Positions 6,737-13,598 of a stretch of DNA of 14,814 nt are shown in pieces. The notes beneath the pieces are model-generated. The model made no database searches, had not been told where the DNA came from, and saw only the letters and a program-made list of their open reading frames with translations. How positions within the stretch are numbered: position 1 is the stretch's first letter; each line of letters starts with the position of its first letter. A program made the translations under genes and the position numbers. Source of the DNA: CBDVBD01 sp965372135 (GTDB taxonomy: Bacteria; Electryoneota; RPQS01; CBDVBD01); contig CBDVBD010000075.1 in assembly GCA_965372135.1 (NCBI GenBank), positions 1 through 14,814 on the forward strand, read 5' to 3'.

Positions 6737-7480
6737 TTAAACCCACAAGCCGCCGGAGACGTTCAGGACAGCGCCTGTGATGTAGGCAGCTTTGTCGCTG
6801 ATCAGGAATGATACCGCTTCCGCGATGTCACCGGGAGTGCCCATACGACCCAAAGGGACTTGGGATATCATGTCCTGTTCTTGTTCTTTTTCTAATTCCG
6901 AAGTTTTGATGAACCCCGGGTTCACCACGTTGACCCGGACACCGTGTTTGGCTTCTTCGCGAGCCAGGGTTTTGGCTAATGCGACTACGCCATTTTTAGC
7001 AATGGTGTAGGCGCCGGTGTTGGGCGCAGCTCGCAATTGTTCGGCATTGGGACCACCGATGAATATGATGGAGCCTTTTGCCTGTCGAATATAAGTCAGC
7101 GCTGCTTTGGTACAATGATAAGCGCTGGTCAGGTTGCCGTGTATCATGTCCAGCCAGTTCCGTTCATCGCTCTGGTATATCGACTTGATGATGAAGGGAC
7201 CGACGTTGTTTACTAAGATATCAATCCCGCCCATTTGATCGACCACGGTGGGAATCATGGCGTTCACCTGGTCGGCTTTAGTGACATCGGCTTGGATAGT
7301 TATTGCTCTCCGACCGAATTTCGATATTTCCTGTGCAGTCGCATCAGCGCTGTCCTGGTCATTAAGGAAGTTGATGGCGATCTGATAGCCATCCTTGGCT
7401 AACTGCAGCGCAATACCTTTTCCAATGCCACGCGATCCCCCAGTGATTAGAGCTACCCCCTTGGCGGTTTTTTTAGACAT
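6737..7480 (-). CDS. short-chain dehydrogenase/reductase embedded in the rnf operon
   Basis: A 247-residue NAD(P)-dependent SDR with a Rossmann fold. Visible are the dinucleotide loop TGGSRGIG (13-20), an acidic-loop ADVT (Asp65), NNVG (91-94) in the longer NNVGPF, structural Asn116 and the Tyr158-x3-Lys162 pair (AYTIAKNG). The C-terminal NVSGGLWV matches FabG-like SDRs. The catalytic serine region reads IFIGGPNAEQLRAAPN: Gly142-Gly143 stand where the Ser is expected and residue 145 is Asn. The protein therefore belongs to an NNVG-type subgroup without the standard triad, or is altered in activity. The substrate is unknown; ketoacyl-ACP or pteridine reductase-like roles are guesses. The start MSKKTAKG is 10 nt after the rnfE stop; an upstream start at 7522 would run into rnfE coding sequence and is unlikely. 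The Shine-Dalgarno element is weak, so translational coupling to rnfE is plausible. Confidence 0.9.
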   Translation of the reverse strand: MSKKTAKGVALITGGSRGIGKGIALQLAKDGYQIAINFLNDQDSADATAQEISKFGRRAITIQADVTKADQVNAMIPTVVDQMGGIDILVNNVGPFIIKSIYQSDERNWLDMIHGNLTSAYHCTKAALTYIRQAKGSIIFIGGPNAEQLRAAPNTGAYTIAKNGVVALAKTLAREEAKHGVRVNVVNPGFIKTSELEKEQEQDMISQVPLGRMGTPGDIAEAVSFLISDKAAYITGAVLNVSGGLWV

Positions 7481-7490
7481 TATCTGTTCA

Positions 7491-8096
7491 CTATTCGGCT
7501 TTCCGCTTCCGCTTAGCGTCAATGATATTAATACCCCCCAGGATCAACCCCATAGTCAGGAACGCTCCCGGCGCTAAGATCATCAGGATTACCGGTTCGA
7601 AAGATTGCGGCAGCACCGGAAATCCCATCAGCTTGCCGTCACCCAGCAGTTCCCGAAAGAAGGCGATGATAAGCAGCGCTCCGGTGAAACCAATCCCCAT
7701 TCCCAGCCCGTCCAGGATCGACGCCCATAATCCGTTACGGGATGCGAAGGCTTCCGCACGTCCCAGAATGATGCAGTTGACCACGATTAGGGGTACGAAA
7801 ATTCCCAGGCTTTTGTGTAGTTCGGGTTTATGCGCCTGCATCATCATATCGGCGATGGTTACAAAGGTCGCGATGACTACGATAAATATGGGGATGCGGA
7901 TTTTGGGCGGTACCCCTTTGCGAATCAGGGATATGATGAGGTTGGAAAACAGGAGTACAAAGGTGGTTGCTAATCCCATGCCGATGGCGTTTTCGATGGA
8001 TGAGCTGACTGCCAGAAAAGGGCATAACCCGAGCGCCAACCGAAACACCGGGTTTTCTTTCCATAACCCCTTCACAAATTCCGCACTTGCACTCAT
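7491..8096 (-). CDS. rnfE: Rnf complex membrane subunit E
   Basis: Integral membrane partner of RnfA in the electron- and ion-transfer core of the Rnf complex. The 201-residue product has six helices. Cys25 in LALGLCPFLAVSSS and Cys108 in VPLIVVNCIILGRAEAFA are the conserved cysteines that contribute to the membrane 2Fe-2S cluster. The latter sequence is diagnostic for RnfE/NqrD and separates it from RnfA. Its ATG overlaps the rnfG stop as ATGA, so translation is coupled. The GGGAGG Shine-Dalgarno sits 7 nt upstream in a small self-complementary sequence inside the rnfG end. The C-terminus is short and basic (DAKRKRKAE). The SDR gene begins 10 nt after the stop. Confidence 0.96.
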   Translation of the reverse strand: MSASAEFVKGLWKENPVFRLALGLCPFLAVSSSIENAIGMGLATTFVLLFSNLIISLIRKGVPPKIRIPIFIVVIATFVTIADMMMQAHKPELHKSLGIFVPLIVVNCIILGRAEAFASRNGLWASILDGLGMGIGFTGALLIIAFFRELLGDGKLMGFPVLPQSFEPVILMILAPGAFLTMGLILGGINIIDAKRKRKAE

Positions 8097-8680
8097 GGGA
8101 GGTCCTCCCTGGCTGATGTTACCTTGTTCTTTAGTAATTTTGCCTGATTTCGTATCGCATCAGTGATGGTTCGGGAGGTGATGGTGGCGCCGGTGATGCT
8201 GACGATTTCGCCGCCGTCTTTATCAACCATAAGTTCTATAGCGGGTTTTTTCTTAAATTGGCGCTGGAACCAGGGATCGTGTTCGCCGTATCGGATTTCC
8301 ACGGCTTTGGTGCCTAATCCGGGGGTTTCCAGTTGTGAGATCACCTTAATTCCGTTGATATTCCAATCCAAGTCCACCCCGACTACGGTTACGATCACAC
8401 TGGAATACCCCTGACCGGCAGCGGAAAATACCCACCCCAATAATTCGATAGCCTCGGAATCCGGATAAGCTTCATAGTAGGGAAGTGTGCTGCTCGAATC
8501 CTTTAACACAAAGATTCCCATTTCAGCCCCCGGCATGACCTCACGCCGAGCACGCAGCCGCTCCATCCGCTGATACTCGGCAATCAACGGCGCTGTATGA
8601 GTATTTAACAGCGCCAGACTTCCGGCGGAAATGCAGGCTACGATGGTTAAAATTACTCCCAGTCGAATGATGTATCCCAT
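8093..8680 (-). CDS. rnfG: Rnf complex subunit G, covalent FMN-binding subunit
   Basis: RnfG carries a covalently bound FMN on the outer face of the membrane and passes electrons between RnfD and the membrane Fe-S centre. The 195-residue product has one N-terminal membrane anchor (about 5-25) followed by an FMN-binding domain. The flavinylation motif TGAT (163-166, in SITGATITSRTI) has Thr166 as the presumed attachment site used by the ApbE flavin transferase, which is not encoded in this window. The loop ETPGLGTKA (118-126) is typical of RnfG/NqrC proteins. The ATG has AAGGA about 7 nt upstream. A 115-bp repeat-bearing gap separates it from rnfD, and the stop overlaps the rnfE start. Confidence 0.95.
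   Translation of the reverse strand: MGYIIRLGVILTIVACISAGSLALLNTHTAPLIAEYQRMERLRARREVMPGAEMGIFVLKDSSSTLPYYEAYPDSEAIELLGWVFSAAGQGYSSVIVTVVGVDLDWNINGIKVISQLETPGLGTKAVEIRYGEHDPWFQRQFKKKPAIELMVDKDGGEIVSITGATITSRTITDAIRNQAKLLKNKVTSAREDLP
8097..8109 (-). promoter_or_regulatory. self-complementary Shine-Dalgarno of rnfE
   Basis: Immediately before the rnfE ATG the minus strand reads GGGAGGACCTCCC. The GGGAGG is the rnfE ribosome-binding site and can pair with the CTCCC that touches the start codon, as a 5-bp stem with a GAC loop. The element lies in the last codons of rnfG. Ribosomes finishing rnfG would open it, which would tie rnfE translation to rnfG translation. This effect is inferred from the sequence. 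Confidence 0.4.
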
Positions 8681-8795
8681 GTTCAGGTCCTTAGAATGGG
8701 GGTTTTGCTACTTCACATGGGGCACGATCCGCCAGCAGGCGGACAGCCCCTACGCGAGATACCACTTCCGCTGGAACGGAGGTAGGATGACAGAT
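8681..8795. repeat. rnfD-rnfG gap with interspersed hairpin repeat
   Basis: This 115-bp spacer inside the rnf operon contains the second copy of the TCCGCC-N4-GGCGGA hairpin (8728-8743, loop AGCA). It is enclosed by GGGGC (8719-8723) and GCCCC (8746-8750). The segment ends in AGGATGACA (8784-8792), close to the ending of the repeats at 3561-3586 and 6685-6729. No gene or terminator is evident. rnfD and rnfG normally abut, so this looks like an insertion that left the operon intact. Confidence 0.6.
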
Positions 8796-9923
8796 TTATG
8801 TACTCACCTCTTGGGCTTTGAGGGTTTTTAGTCCGAATTTCTTGGGCATGGTGTATTTATCCAGTAAGGGTGTGGTCAGGTTCATCAAGAGGATGGAATA
8901 GGAACATCCCTCCGGATATCCCCCCACCAGTCGGATTACCACGGTAATCACCCCACACCCCACTCCGAATAAGATTTTACCTGTGAATGTGATGGGCGAA
9001 GTCACCATGTCGGTTGCCATAAAGAAGGCACCCAGCACCACCCCACCCGCCAGCATATGGAATAAGGGATCACCGGAAAACAATCCATCGGTACCGGCGA
9101 AGACCCAGGATAGGATAGCGACAGTTCCTAAGTACCAAATAGGGATTTTCCATCCGATGATTCGTTTATATATAAGGTATATAGCGCCCGCCAGCAATAA
9201 TATTGCTGATGTTTCCCCAATGCAACCTCCCACATTACCGAAGAATAGTTCTTGATAGGAGCCAAGGACACCGCTGATGTTCTCGCTGGCTTCCAGGATT
9301 TTGTCGGGACTGGCGTCAACATCCAACAGCACTTTTCGAGAGGTTTTAAATATTTCCAATGGCGTTGCGCTGGTGACGGCATCCACTAATTTGGTGGATC
9401 CAGGTTCCCGAATTCCCCAGGAGAAGAAGTTGAAGCCGCTTTGCACCCACCAGAAAGGGTTCAACCAGTCTTTGGTCATGTGCACGGGCCAGGATGCTAA
9501 TAGGAATGCCCGACCCAGCAGGGCTGGATTTAAGGGGTTGTAACCCAGTCCACCGAACACCTGTTTCCCGATGGCGATGGCGAATACGGATCCCACAATC
9601 GGTATCCAGATGGGGACTCCGGCAGGGAGGTTGAATGCCAGCAGTGCACCGGTGAGGATGGCGCTTCCGTCGGTAGCGGTCACCGGGACTTTACGCCATA
9701 TTTGGATTACCCATTCGGTGGCGACGGCTGCCAAGATTCCCGCAAGGGTTAGCCATGCGGCTCGCATACCGAATATAAAGATCGCACCGATTAACGCCGG
9801 AATCAAGGCGATATTCACCGAGTACATTATTTGGGGAATTGAGGAGCTATCCCGGATATGCGGAGCTGCGGATACGTAATAAGTGGTTGGTGTGTTTTCA
9901 GAGTTTGAATCCTTAGATGTCAT
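8796..9923 (-). CDS. rnfD: Rnf complex membrane subunit D, covalent FMN-binding
   Basis: Membrane subunit carrying a covalent FMN and forming much of the ion-translocation path. The 375-residue product has about nine to ten helices after a polar N-terminal segment of some 30 residues that includes the family-typical SAAPHIRD. The flavinylation motif DAVTSATPL (181-189) has Thr187 as the expected attachment residue. Other family signatures are GGLGYNPLNPALLGRAFL (124-141), TDMVTSP (304-310) and GGYPEGCSYSILLMN. The length is normal for RnfD/NqrB-like proteins of anaerobes. The ATG overlaps the rnfC stop as ATGA; AAGG lies a little far upstream, so coupling to rnfC is likely. rnfG follows after a 115-bp repeat-bearing gap. 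Confidence 0.96.
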   Translation of the reverse strand: MTSKDSNSENTPTTYYVSAAPHIRDSSSIPQIMYSVNIALIPALIGAIFIFGMRAAWLTLAGILAAVATEWVIQIWRKVPVTATDGSAILTGALLAFNLPAGVPIWIPIVGSVFAIAIGKQVFGGLGYNPLNPALLGRAFLLASWPVHMTKDWLNPFWWVQSGFNFFSWGIREPGSTKLVDAVTSATPLEIFKTSRKVLLDVDASPDKILEASENISGVLGSYQELFFGNVGGCIGETSAILLLAGAIYLIYKRIIGWKIPIWYLGTVAILSWVFAGTDGLFSGDPLFHMLAGGVVLGAFFMATDMVTSPITFTGKILFGVGCGVITVVIRLVGGYPEGCSYSILLMNLTTPLLDKYTMPKKFGLKTLKAQEVST

Positions 9924-11251
9924 GCCGTTGCCTTCGCTTTTTTTTGTGCCGCCAGCAGCCCGAGTTTCCCGAACTTAATCCAATGTACTAAGTTACGGTT
10001 GGAGGGACAGATGTAAGTGCAAGTACCGCATTCCATGCAGTCCAGGATACCCAATTTATTGGCTTCATCCAACATGTCATATTCGGCTAAAGTGGCGATG
10101 CGTGTGGGGACAAGCTTCATGGGGCAGGTATCCACACACCGTCCGCACAGGATGCAGGGTTCGGGTTCGGGGATCCGCGATGATGCCTGGTCCAGGATCA
10201 TGATGCCCGATGTGCCTTTGATGACAGGCAGATCCAGGGATGGTTGTGCCAATCCCATCATGGGACCGCCCATGATCACTTTCCCGCCGTTACTAATGCC
10301 TCCGGCTGCTTCGATCAGTTGAGAGAATGGGGTACCGATGCGCGCTAAGAAGTTGCCGGGTTTGTTGATGGCAGGTCCGGTGACGGTCACGACCCGATCG
10401 ATCATCGGCTTCTTTTTTGCCACGGCATCCCACATTGCTTTGGCGGTACCGACATTTTGTACCAAGCAGGCAACATCCATAGGCAAGCCGCCTGAGGGGA
10501 CTTCCCGACGGGTCAGCGCCCAGATTAGCTGCTTTTCAGCGCCTTGGGGATATTTAACCTGCAGCACGAACACCTTGATATCGGGATCGTTTTTCACTGC
10601 TCCTGCCATTATTTTAGCGGCATCGGGTTTGTTGGATTCGATCCCGATATAACCGTTTTTGGCACCCAGGACTTTCATGATGATTCGGAAGCCCTTGACG
10701 ATATCTTCGGTGTGTTCCAGCATCAGGCGATGGTCGGAAGTGAGGTAGGGTTCGCATTCGGCGCCGTTTAATATGGCGGTTTCGATGTGTTTTTCGGCAG
10801 GGGGATTCAGCTTCACATGGGTAGGGAAAGCTGCACCACCCATCCCCGCCAAACCGCCGTCGCGCACCAGATTCAGGATTTCATCCTTGGTTAGATTCTC
10901 TATGGGCTTTTCGGTACCGATTCCTTCCAGCCAGCGGTCTTCACCATCGTTTTCGATAATCACGGATTCGATGGGTCGTCCGAATGGGTGCGGCATTGGT
11001 TCGATTGACTTCACCTTGCCCGATACGGATGCGTGACTGGGAACCGACACGTACCCGCCTGGCTCGCCCAGCACCTGCCCAATCGCCACTTCCTGCCCTT
11101 TTTCCACTATCGGTTTTGCCGGAGCGCCCAGGTGCTGAATCAGTGGGATTACTACCTGGGGCGGGGGCGGCAGTGTAACTATAGCTTCGTGTTCGGATAG
11201 GTTCTTATGCTCCGGTGGGTGAGCTCCACCACGAAATGTCTTCTTTCCCAA
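9920..11251 (-). CDS. rnfC: Rnf complex subunit C, NADH-binding Fe-S flavoprotein
   Basis: Peripheral subunit where NAD+ is reduced. The 443-residue product starts with the family N-terminus (KKTFRGGAHPPEHK), then a barrel-sandwich region. The NAD/FMN-binding glycine-rich segment GGLAGMGGAAFPTHVKL (132-148) and NGAECEPYLTSDHRLM follow. Two 4Fe-4S motifs are present: Cys366/369/372/376 (CILCGRCVDTCP) and Cys405/408/411/415 (CMECGTCTYICP). The chosen start is TTG at 11251, because GGGAG lies 5 nt upstream and the N-terminus then matches relatives. A TTG at 11263 in the same frame has no Shine-Dalgarno and would place the GGGAG inside the gene. It heads the rnf operon; the 52-bp gap from nrdR holds a palindrome and the downstream side of a candidate promoter. 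Confidence 0.95.
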   Translation of the reverse strand: MGKKTFRGGAHPPEHKNLSEHEAIVTLPPPPQVVIPLIQHLGAPAKPIVEKGQEVAIGQVLGEPGGYVSVPSHASVSGKVKSIEPMPHPFGRPIESVIIENDGEDRWLEGIGTEKPIENLTKDEILNLVRDGGLAGMGGAAFPTHVKLNPPAEKHIETAILNGAECEPYLTSDHRLMLEHTEDIVKGFRIIMKVLGAKNGYIGIESNKPDAAKIMAGAVKNDPDIKVFVLQVKYPQGAEKQLIWALTRREVPSGGLPMDVACLVQNVGTAKAMWDAVAKKKPMIDRVVTVTGPAINKPGNFLARIGTPFSQLIEAAGGISNGGKVIMGGPMMGLAQPSLDLPVIKGTSGIMILDQASSRIPEPEPCILCGRCVDTCPMKLVPTRIATLAEYDMLDEANKLGILDCMECGTCTYICPSNRNLVHWIKFGKLGLLAAQKKAKATA

Positions 11252-11265
11252 GATGTCTCCCAAGC

Positions 11266-11275
11266 GAAACGTTTC
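11266..11275. promoter_or_regulatory. GAAACGTTTC palindrome upstream of rnfC
   Basis: A perfect 10-bp palindrome sits 14 nt upstream of the rnfC start and just downstream of the transcription start expected from the candidate promoter at 11303-11330. Its central CG and A/T-flanked symmetry resemble operators of LacI-type repressors. The placement would allow control of the rnf operon. A palindrome this short can arise by chance, so this remains a candidate. Confidence 0.35.
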
Positions 11276-11302
11276 ACAAAATCAGGAAAAATTTTTATGC
11301 GG

Positions 11303-11330
11303 ATTATAGGTCTTTCAATGCTCTGGTAAA
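11303..11330 (-). promoter_or_regulatory. candidate promoter for the rnf operon inside the nrdR 3' end
   Basis: On the minus strand TATAAT (11308-11303) overlaps the nrdR stop codon and matches the -10 consensus exactly. Sixteen nt upstream is TTTACC (11330-11325), a four-of-six match to the -35 box. Transcription would start near 11296, giving a leader of about 45 nt before rnfC. The position is sensible for separating rnf from the rpiB-glyA-nrdR block. The -10 overlaps coding sequence, so a chance match cannot be excluded. Confidence 0.45.
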
Positions 11331-11747
11331 TTCGCCCACGTCCTGGAACCGGCGATACACGGATGCGAATCGGATGTAAGCGACTTCGTCGATTTTCTTC
11401 AGTCGTTCCATCACCAGTTCGCCGATAACTGATGATTCCACTTCACGCGCGACTTGCGATCCTAAGATATCTTCTACATGGGTTGTGATTGCTTCAATTT
11501 GTTCTAAGGTCACCGGTCTTTTTGTAGCGGCTAACATAATACCGCGGGTTAGTTTCTGGCGGTCGTAAGGTTCGCGGGTGTTATTGGATTTGATGACCGT
11601 AACCGCGGCATCTTCGATATATTCGTAGGTGGTGTATCGTTGGCTGCAGGTGAGACATTCGCGGCGGCGCCTGATGGCGCTTCCTTCACGGACAGACCGA
11701 CTGTCTATTACGCGATCTTCTTCCCCACTGCAGAATGGGCATTTCAT
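11304..11747 (-). CDS. nrdR: transcriptional repressor NrdR
   Basis: NrdR senses ATP/dATP and represses ribonucleotide reductase genes by binding NrdR boxes. The 147-residue product is full length for the family. The N-terminal zinc ribbon has Cys3, Cys6, Cys31 and Cys34 (MKCPFC and CLTCSQRYTTYE), with the basic stretch AIRRRREC between. The ATP-cone domain follows from about residue 49 (VTVIKSNNTREPYDRQKL) to 139. The ATG overlaps the dCMP deaminase stop by one base (TGATG), and AGGAG lies about 9 nt upstream, directly beside a long hairpin. The deaminase and serine hydroxymethyltransferase upstream also serve dNTP synthesis. No ribonucleotide reductase gene or obvious NrdR-box pair is in the window. 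Confidence 0.97.
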   Translation of the reverse strand: MKCPFCSGEEDRVIDSRSVREGSAIRRRRECLTCSQRYTTYEYIEDAAVTVIKSNNTREPYDRQKLTRGIMLAATKRPVTLEQIEAITTHVEDILGSQVAREVESSVIGELVMERLKKIDEVAYIRFASVYRRFQDVGEFTRALKDL

Positions 11748-12277
11748 CAGTGGTTCTCCTCGGAATAGTTGTCAGGATCACAAGGATCCTGACCTACTCC
11801 GGAATTTTTCCAATAACGCACTTTGACATCGGCTTCAGCAATCATATCCTTAGCCAGTTCATCGGGATAACCTTCCATAACCACGAATTCGCGGATGCCG
11901 GCGGCGATCAGCATTTTGGTACACAGGATGCAAGGGTGGTTGGTGCAGTACAGGGTGGCACCGCTGACGCTGACGCCGGAAACAGCGGCTTGGATGATGG
12001 CGTTTTGTTCGGCATGCACCGCCCGGCTGATTTCATGTCGTTCGCCGGACGGGACTCCAAGTTTTTCCCGTAGGCATCCACCTTTTTCGTCGCAATGCGG
12101 TAAGCCCGGGGGTGGTCCGTTGTAGCCGGTGGTCAGTATCTTCTTGTCTTTGACCAGTATGGCTCCCACCTGCCGGCGTAAACAAGTTCCCCGGGTTGCT
12201 ACCAATTGGGTGATTTGCATAAAGTATTCGTCCCAGGAAGGTCGGGGACGACGTTGGGGGTGGGCGTTATCAGACAC
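11747..12277 (-). CDS. dCMP deaminase (ComEB-like cytidine/deoxycytidylate deaminase)
   Basis: Zinc enzyme converting dCMP to dUMP, the precursor for thymidylate synthesis. With the GTG start the product has 176 residues. The zinc-binding and catalytic motifs are HAEQNAI (His88, Glu90) and CTNHPCILC (Cys116, Cys119), and GYNGPPPGLPHCD (51-63) with GGCLR is typical of deoxycytidylate deaminases. The GTG at 12277 (reading MSDNAHPQ) is preferred because a weak AAAGA element lies 6 nt upstream; a TTG two codons earlier is the alternative. The last 17 or so residues (from Ser159) are encoded by a long inverted repeat and look like an acquired tail, since the deaminase fold should end near VKVRYWK. 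The gene follows glyA by about 25 nt and overlaps nrdR by one base. Confidence 0.93.
   Translation of the reverse strand: MSDNAHPQRRPRPSWDEYFMQITQLVATRGTCLRRQVGAILVKDKKILTTGYNGPPPGLPHCDEKGGCLREKLGVPSGERHEISRAVHAEQNAIIQAAVSGVSVSGATLYCTNHPCILCTKMLIAAGIREFVVMEGYPDELAKDMIAEADVKVRYWKNSGVGQDPCDPDNYSEENH
11761..11801 (-). repeat. long hairpin inside the 3' end of the dCMP deaminase gene
   Basis: Perfect 9-base arms GTCAGGATC (11771-11779) and GATCCTGAC (11785-11793) flank a 5-nt loop. Outside them CGGAATAG (11761-11768) and CTACTCCG (11794-11801) also pair, with one G-U wobble, across a two-base bulge, for 17 paired positions in all. The element encodes residues about 159-174 of the deaminase, including the palindromic peptide QDPCDPD. 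Its foot touches the AGGAG of nrdR (11756-11760), so it may influence nrdR translation or mRNA cleavage. It resembles a palindromic interspersed repeat that inserted in frame. Confidence 0.7.
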
Positions 12278-12302
12278 GGTCAATCTTTGATTTCAGTGTG
12301 TG

Positions 12303-13586
12303 TTATAGTTCGCGATATAGGGGGAAGGATTGGCACATTTCGCTAACTTGAACTTTTACTTCCTGTTCGATGTCTTCGTTTTTGGGGTTTGACAGCACAC
12401 GGTGTATCATGTCACCGATGATTTTCATTTCCGGTTCTTTCATGCCTCGGGTGGTTACCGCCGGGGTTCCGATGCGGATGCCCGATGGGCTAAACGGAGT
12501 GCGCTGGTCGAAGGGCACCATGTTTTTGTTTACGGTAATTCCGGCACGTTCCAAGGAAGCTTCGCACGGTTTTCCGGATCGTCCAATATTTGTTAGGTCA
12601 ACCAGCAGCAGGTGGTTGTCGGTGCCGTGCGATACCAAATCGTATCCGTGACCGATAAGGGTTTCGCCCAGGATTTTGGCGTTGTTGATAGTCTGCTGGG
12701 AATAGGTTTTGAATTCCGGCGACATGGCTTCTTTAAACGAGACGGCTTTGGCAGCGATCACATGCTCCAACGGTCCACCCTGAGTGCCGGGGAATACCAT
12801 GGAATCCATAGCTTCCCAATAGGTTTTGGGTTTAGGCATGTTTTTCAAGACTATCTCACCACCCTCTTCCGACGACAGTATCATGCCGCCGCGGGGTCCA
12901 CGCAGGGTTTTATGGGTGGTAGTGGTGACGGCATGGCAATATGGAATGGGGTCGGGATGTAATTTGGTGGCGACGTGCCCGGCGAAATGCGCCATATCGG
13001 CGATCAACACCGCACCGACTTCATCGGCGATTTCACGGAATTTGGCGAAATCCCAGAATCGAGGGTAGGCGCTGGCGCCGGTCATAATCAATTTCGGCTT
13101 GTGTTCCTGTGCCAATCGCCGGACTTCATCGTAATCGATCATCCCGGTTTCTTTTTGTACTCCGAAGGGAACTACGTTGTACAACCGACCGCTGAAATTC
13201 ACTGCGCTGCCGTGTGTCAGGTGACCACCGTGCGCCAGATTCATGCCCATGAATGTGTCGCCCGGCTCCAGGAAGGTCATGTATACCGCCAGATTCGCCT
13301 GGGCGCCGGCGTGGGGTTGGACATTTGCCCATTTGGCGTCGAACAACTGCATGGCGCGGTCGATTGCCAATTGTTCCGATTGGTCCACGAATTGGCAGCC
13401 GCCGTAGTACCGCTTTTCGGGATAGCCTTCGGCGTATTTGTTGGTCATGACCTGCCCTAAGGCTTCCAACACGGCTGGGGACACGAAGTTTTCCGATGCG
13501 ATTAGTTCGATTCCGCCGTGCTGGCGGTCAATTTCCCCGCGGATGATATCATAGATTTCGGGATCGGTGTTCTTCAGGAAATCCAT
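12303..13586 (-). CDS. glyA: serine hydroxymethyltransferase
   Basis: PLP enzyme interconverting serine plus tetrahydrofolate with glycine plus 5,10-methylene-tetrahydrofolate, the main one-carbon source for purine and thymidylate synthesis. The 427-residue product is full length. Lys226 in TTTTHKTLRGPRGG binds PLP; the family motifs IELIASENF (26-34), NKYAEGYPEKRYYGGC (49-64), LAHGGHLTHG (117-126) and DMAHFAGHVA (197-206) are all present. AGGAG lies 5 nt upstream of the ATG. It is 12 nt downstream of rpiB and about 25 nt upstream of the dCMP deaminase gene, so it fits an operon serving thymidylate and dNTP supply. Confidence 0.98.
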   Translation of the reverse strand: MDFLKNTDPEIYDIIRGEIDRQHGGIELIASENFVSPAVLEALGQVMTNKYAEGYPEKRYYGGCQFVDQSEQLAIDRAMQLFDAKWANVQPHAGAQANLAVYMTFLEPGDTFMGMNLAHGGHLTHGSAVNFSGRLYNVVPFGVQKETGMIDYDEVRRLAQEHKPKLIMTGASAYPRFWDFAKFREIADEVGAVLIADMAHFAGHVATKLHPDPIPYCHAVTTTTHKTLRGPRGGMILSSEEGGEIVLKNMPKPKTYWEAMDSMVFPGTQGGPLEHVIAAKAVSFKEAMSPEFKTYSQQTINNAKILGETLIGHGYDLVSHGTDNHLLLVDLTNIGRSGKPCEASLERAGITVNKNMVPFDQRTPFSPSGIRIGTPAVTTRGMKEPEMKIIGDMIHRVLSNPKNEDIEQEVKVQVSEMCQSFPLYREL

Positions 13587-13598
13587 CGATACTCCTAA

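Noticed and set aside
7481..7522. Longer SDR start at 7522 adding 14 residues.
   Set aside because: It would overlap the rnfE 3' end in another frame, and the added residues do not resemble an SDR N-terminus; MSKKTAKG fits the Rossmann start.
7522..8166. Plus-strand open frame of 214 codons opposite rnfE and rnfG.
   Set aside because: It lies wholly antisense to well-recognised rnfE/rnfG, its translation is low in recognisable motifs and rich in Ile, Met, Pro and Arg as expected from reverse-complemented membrane-protein codons, and no family is suggested.
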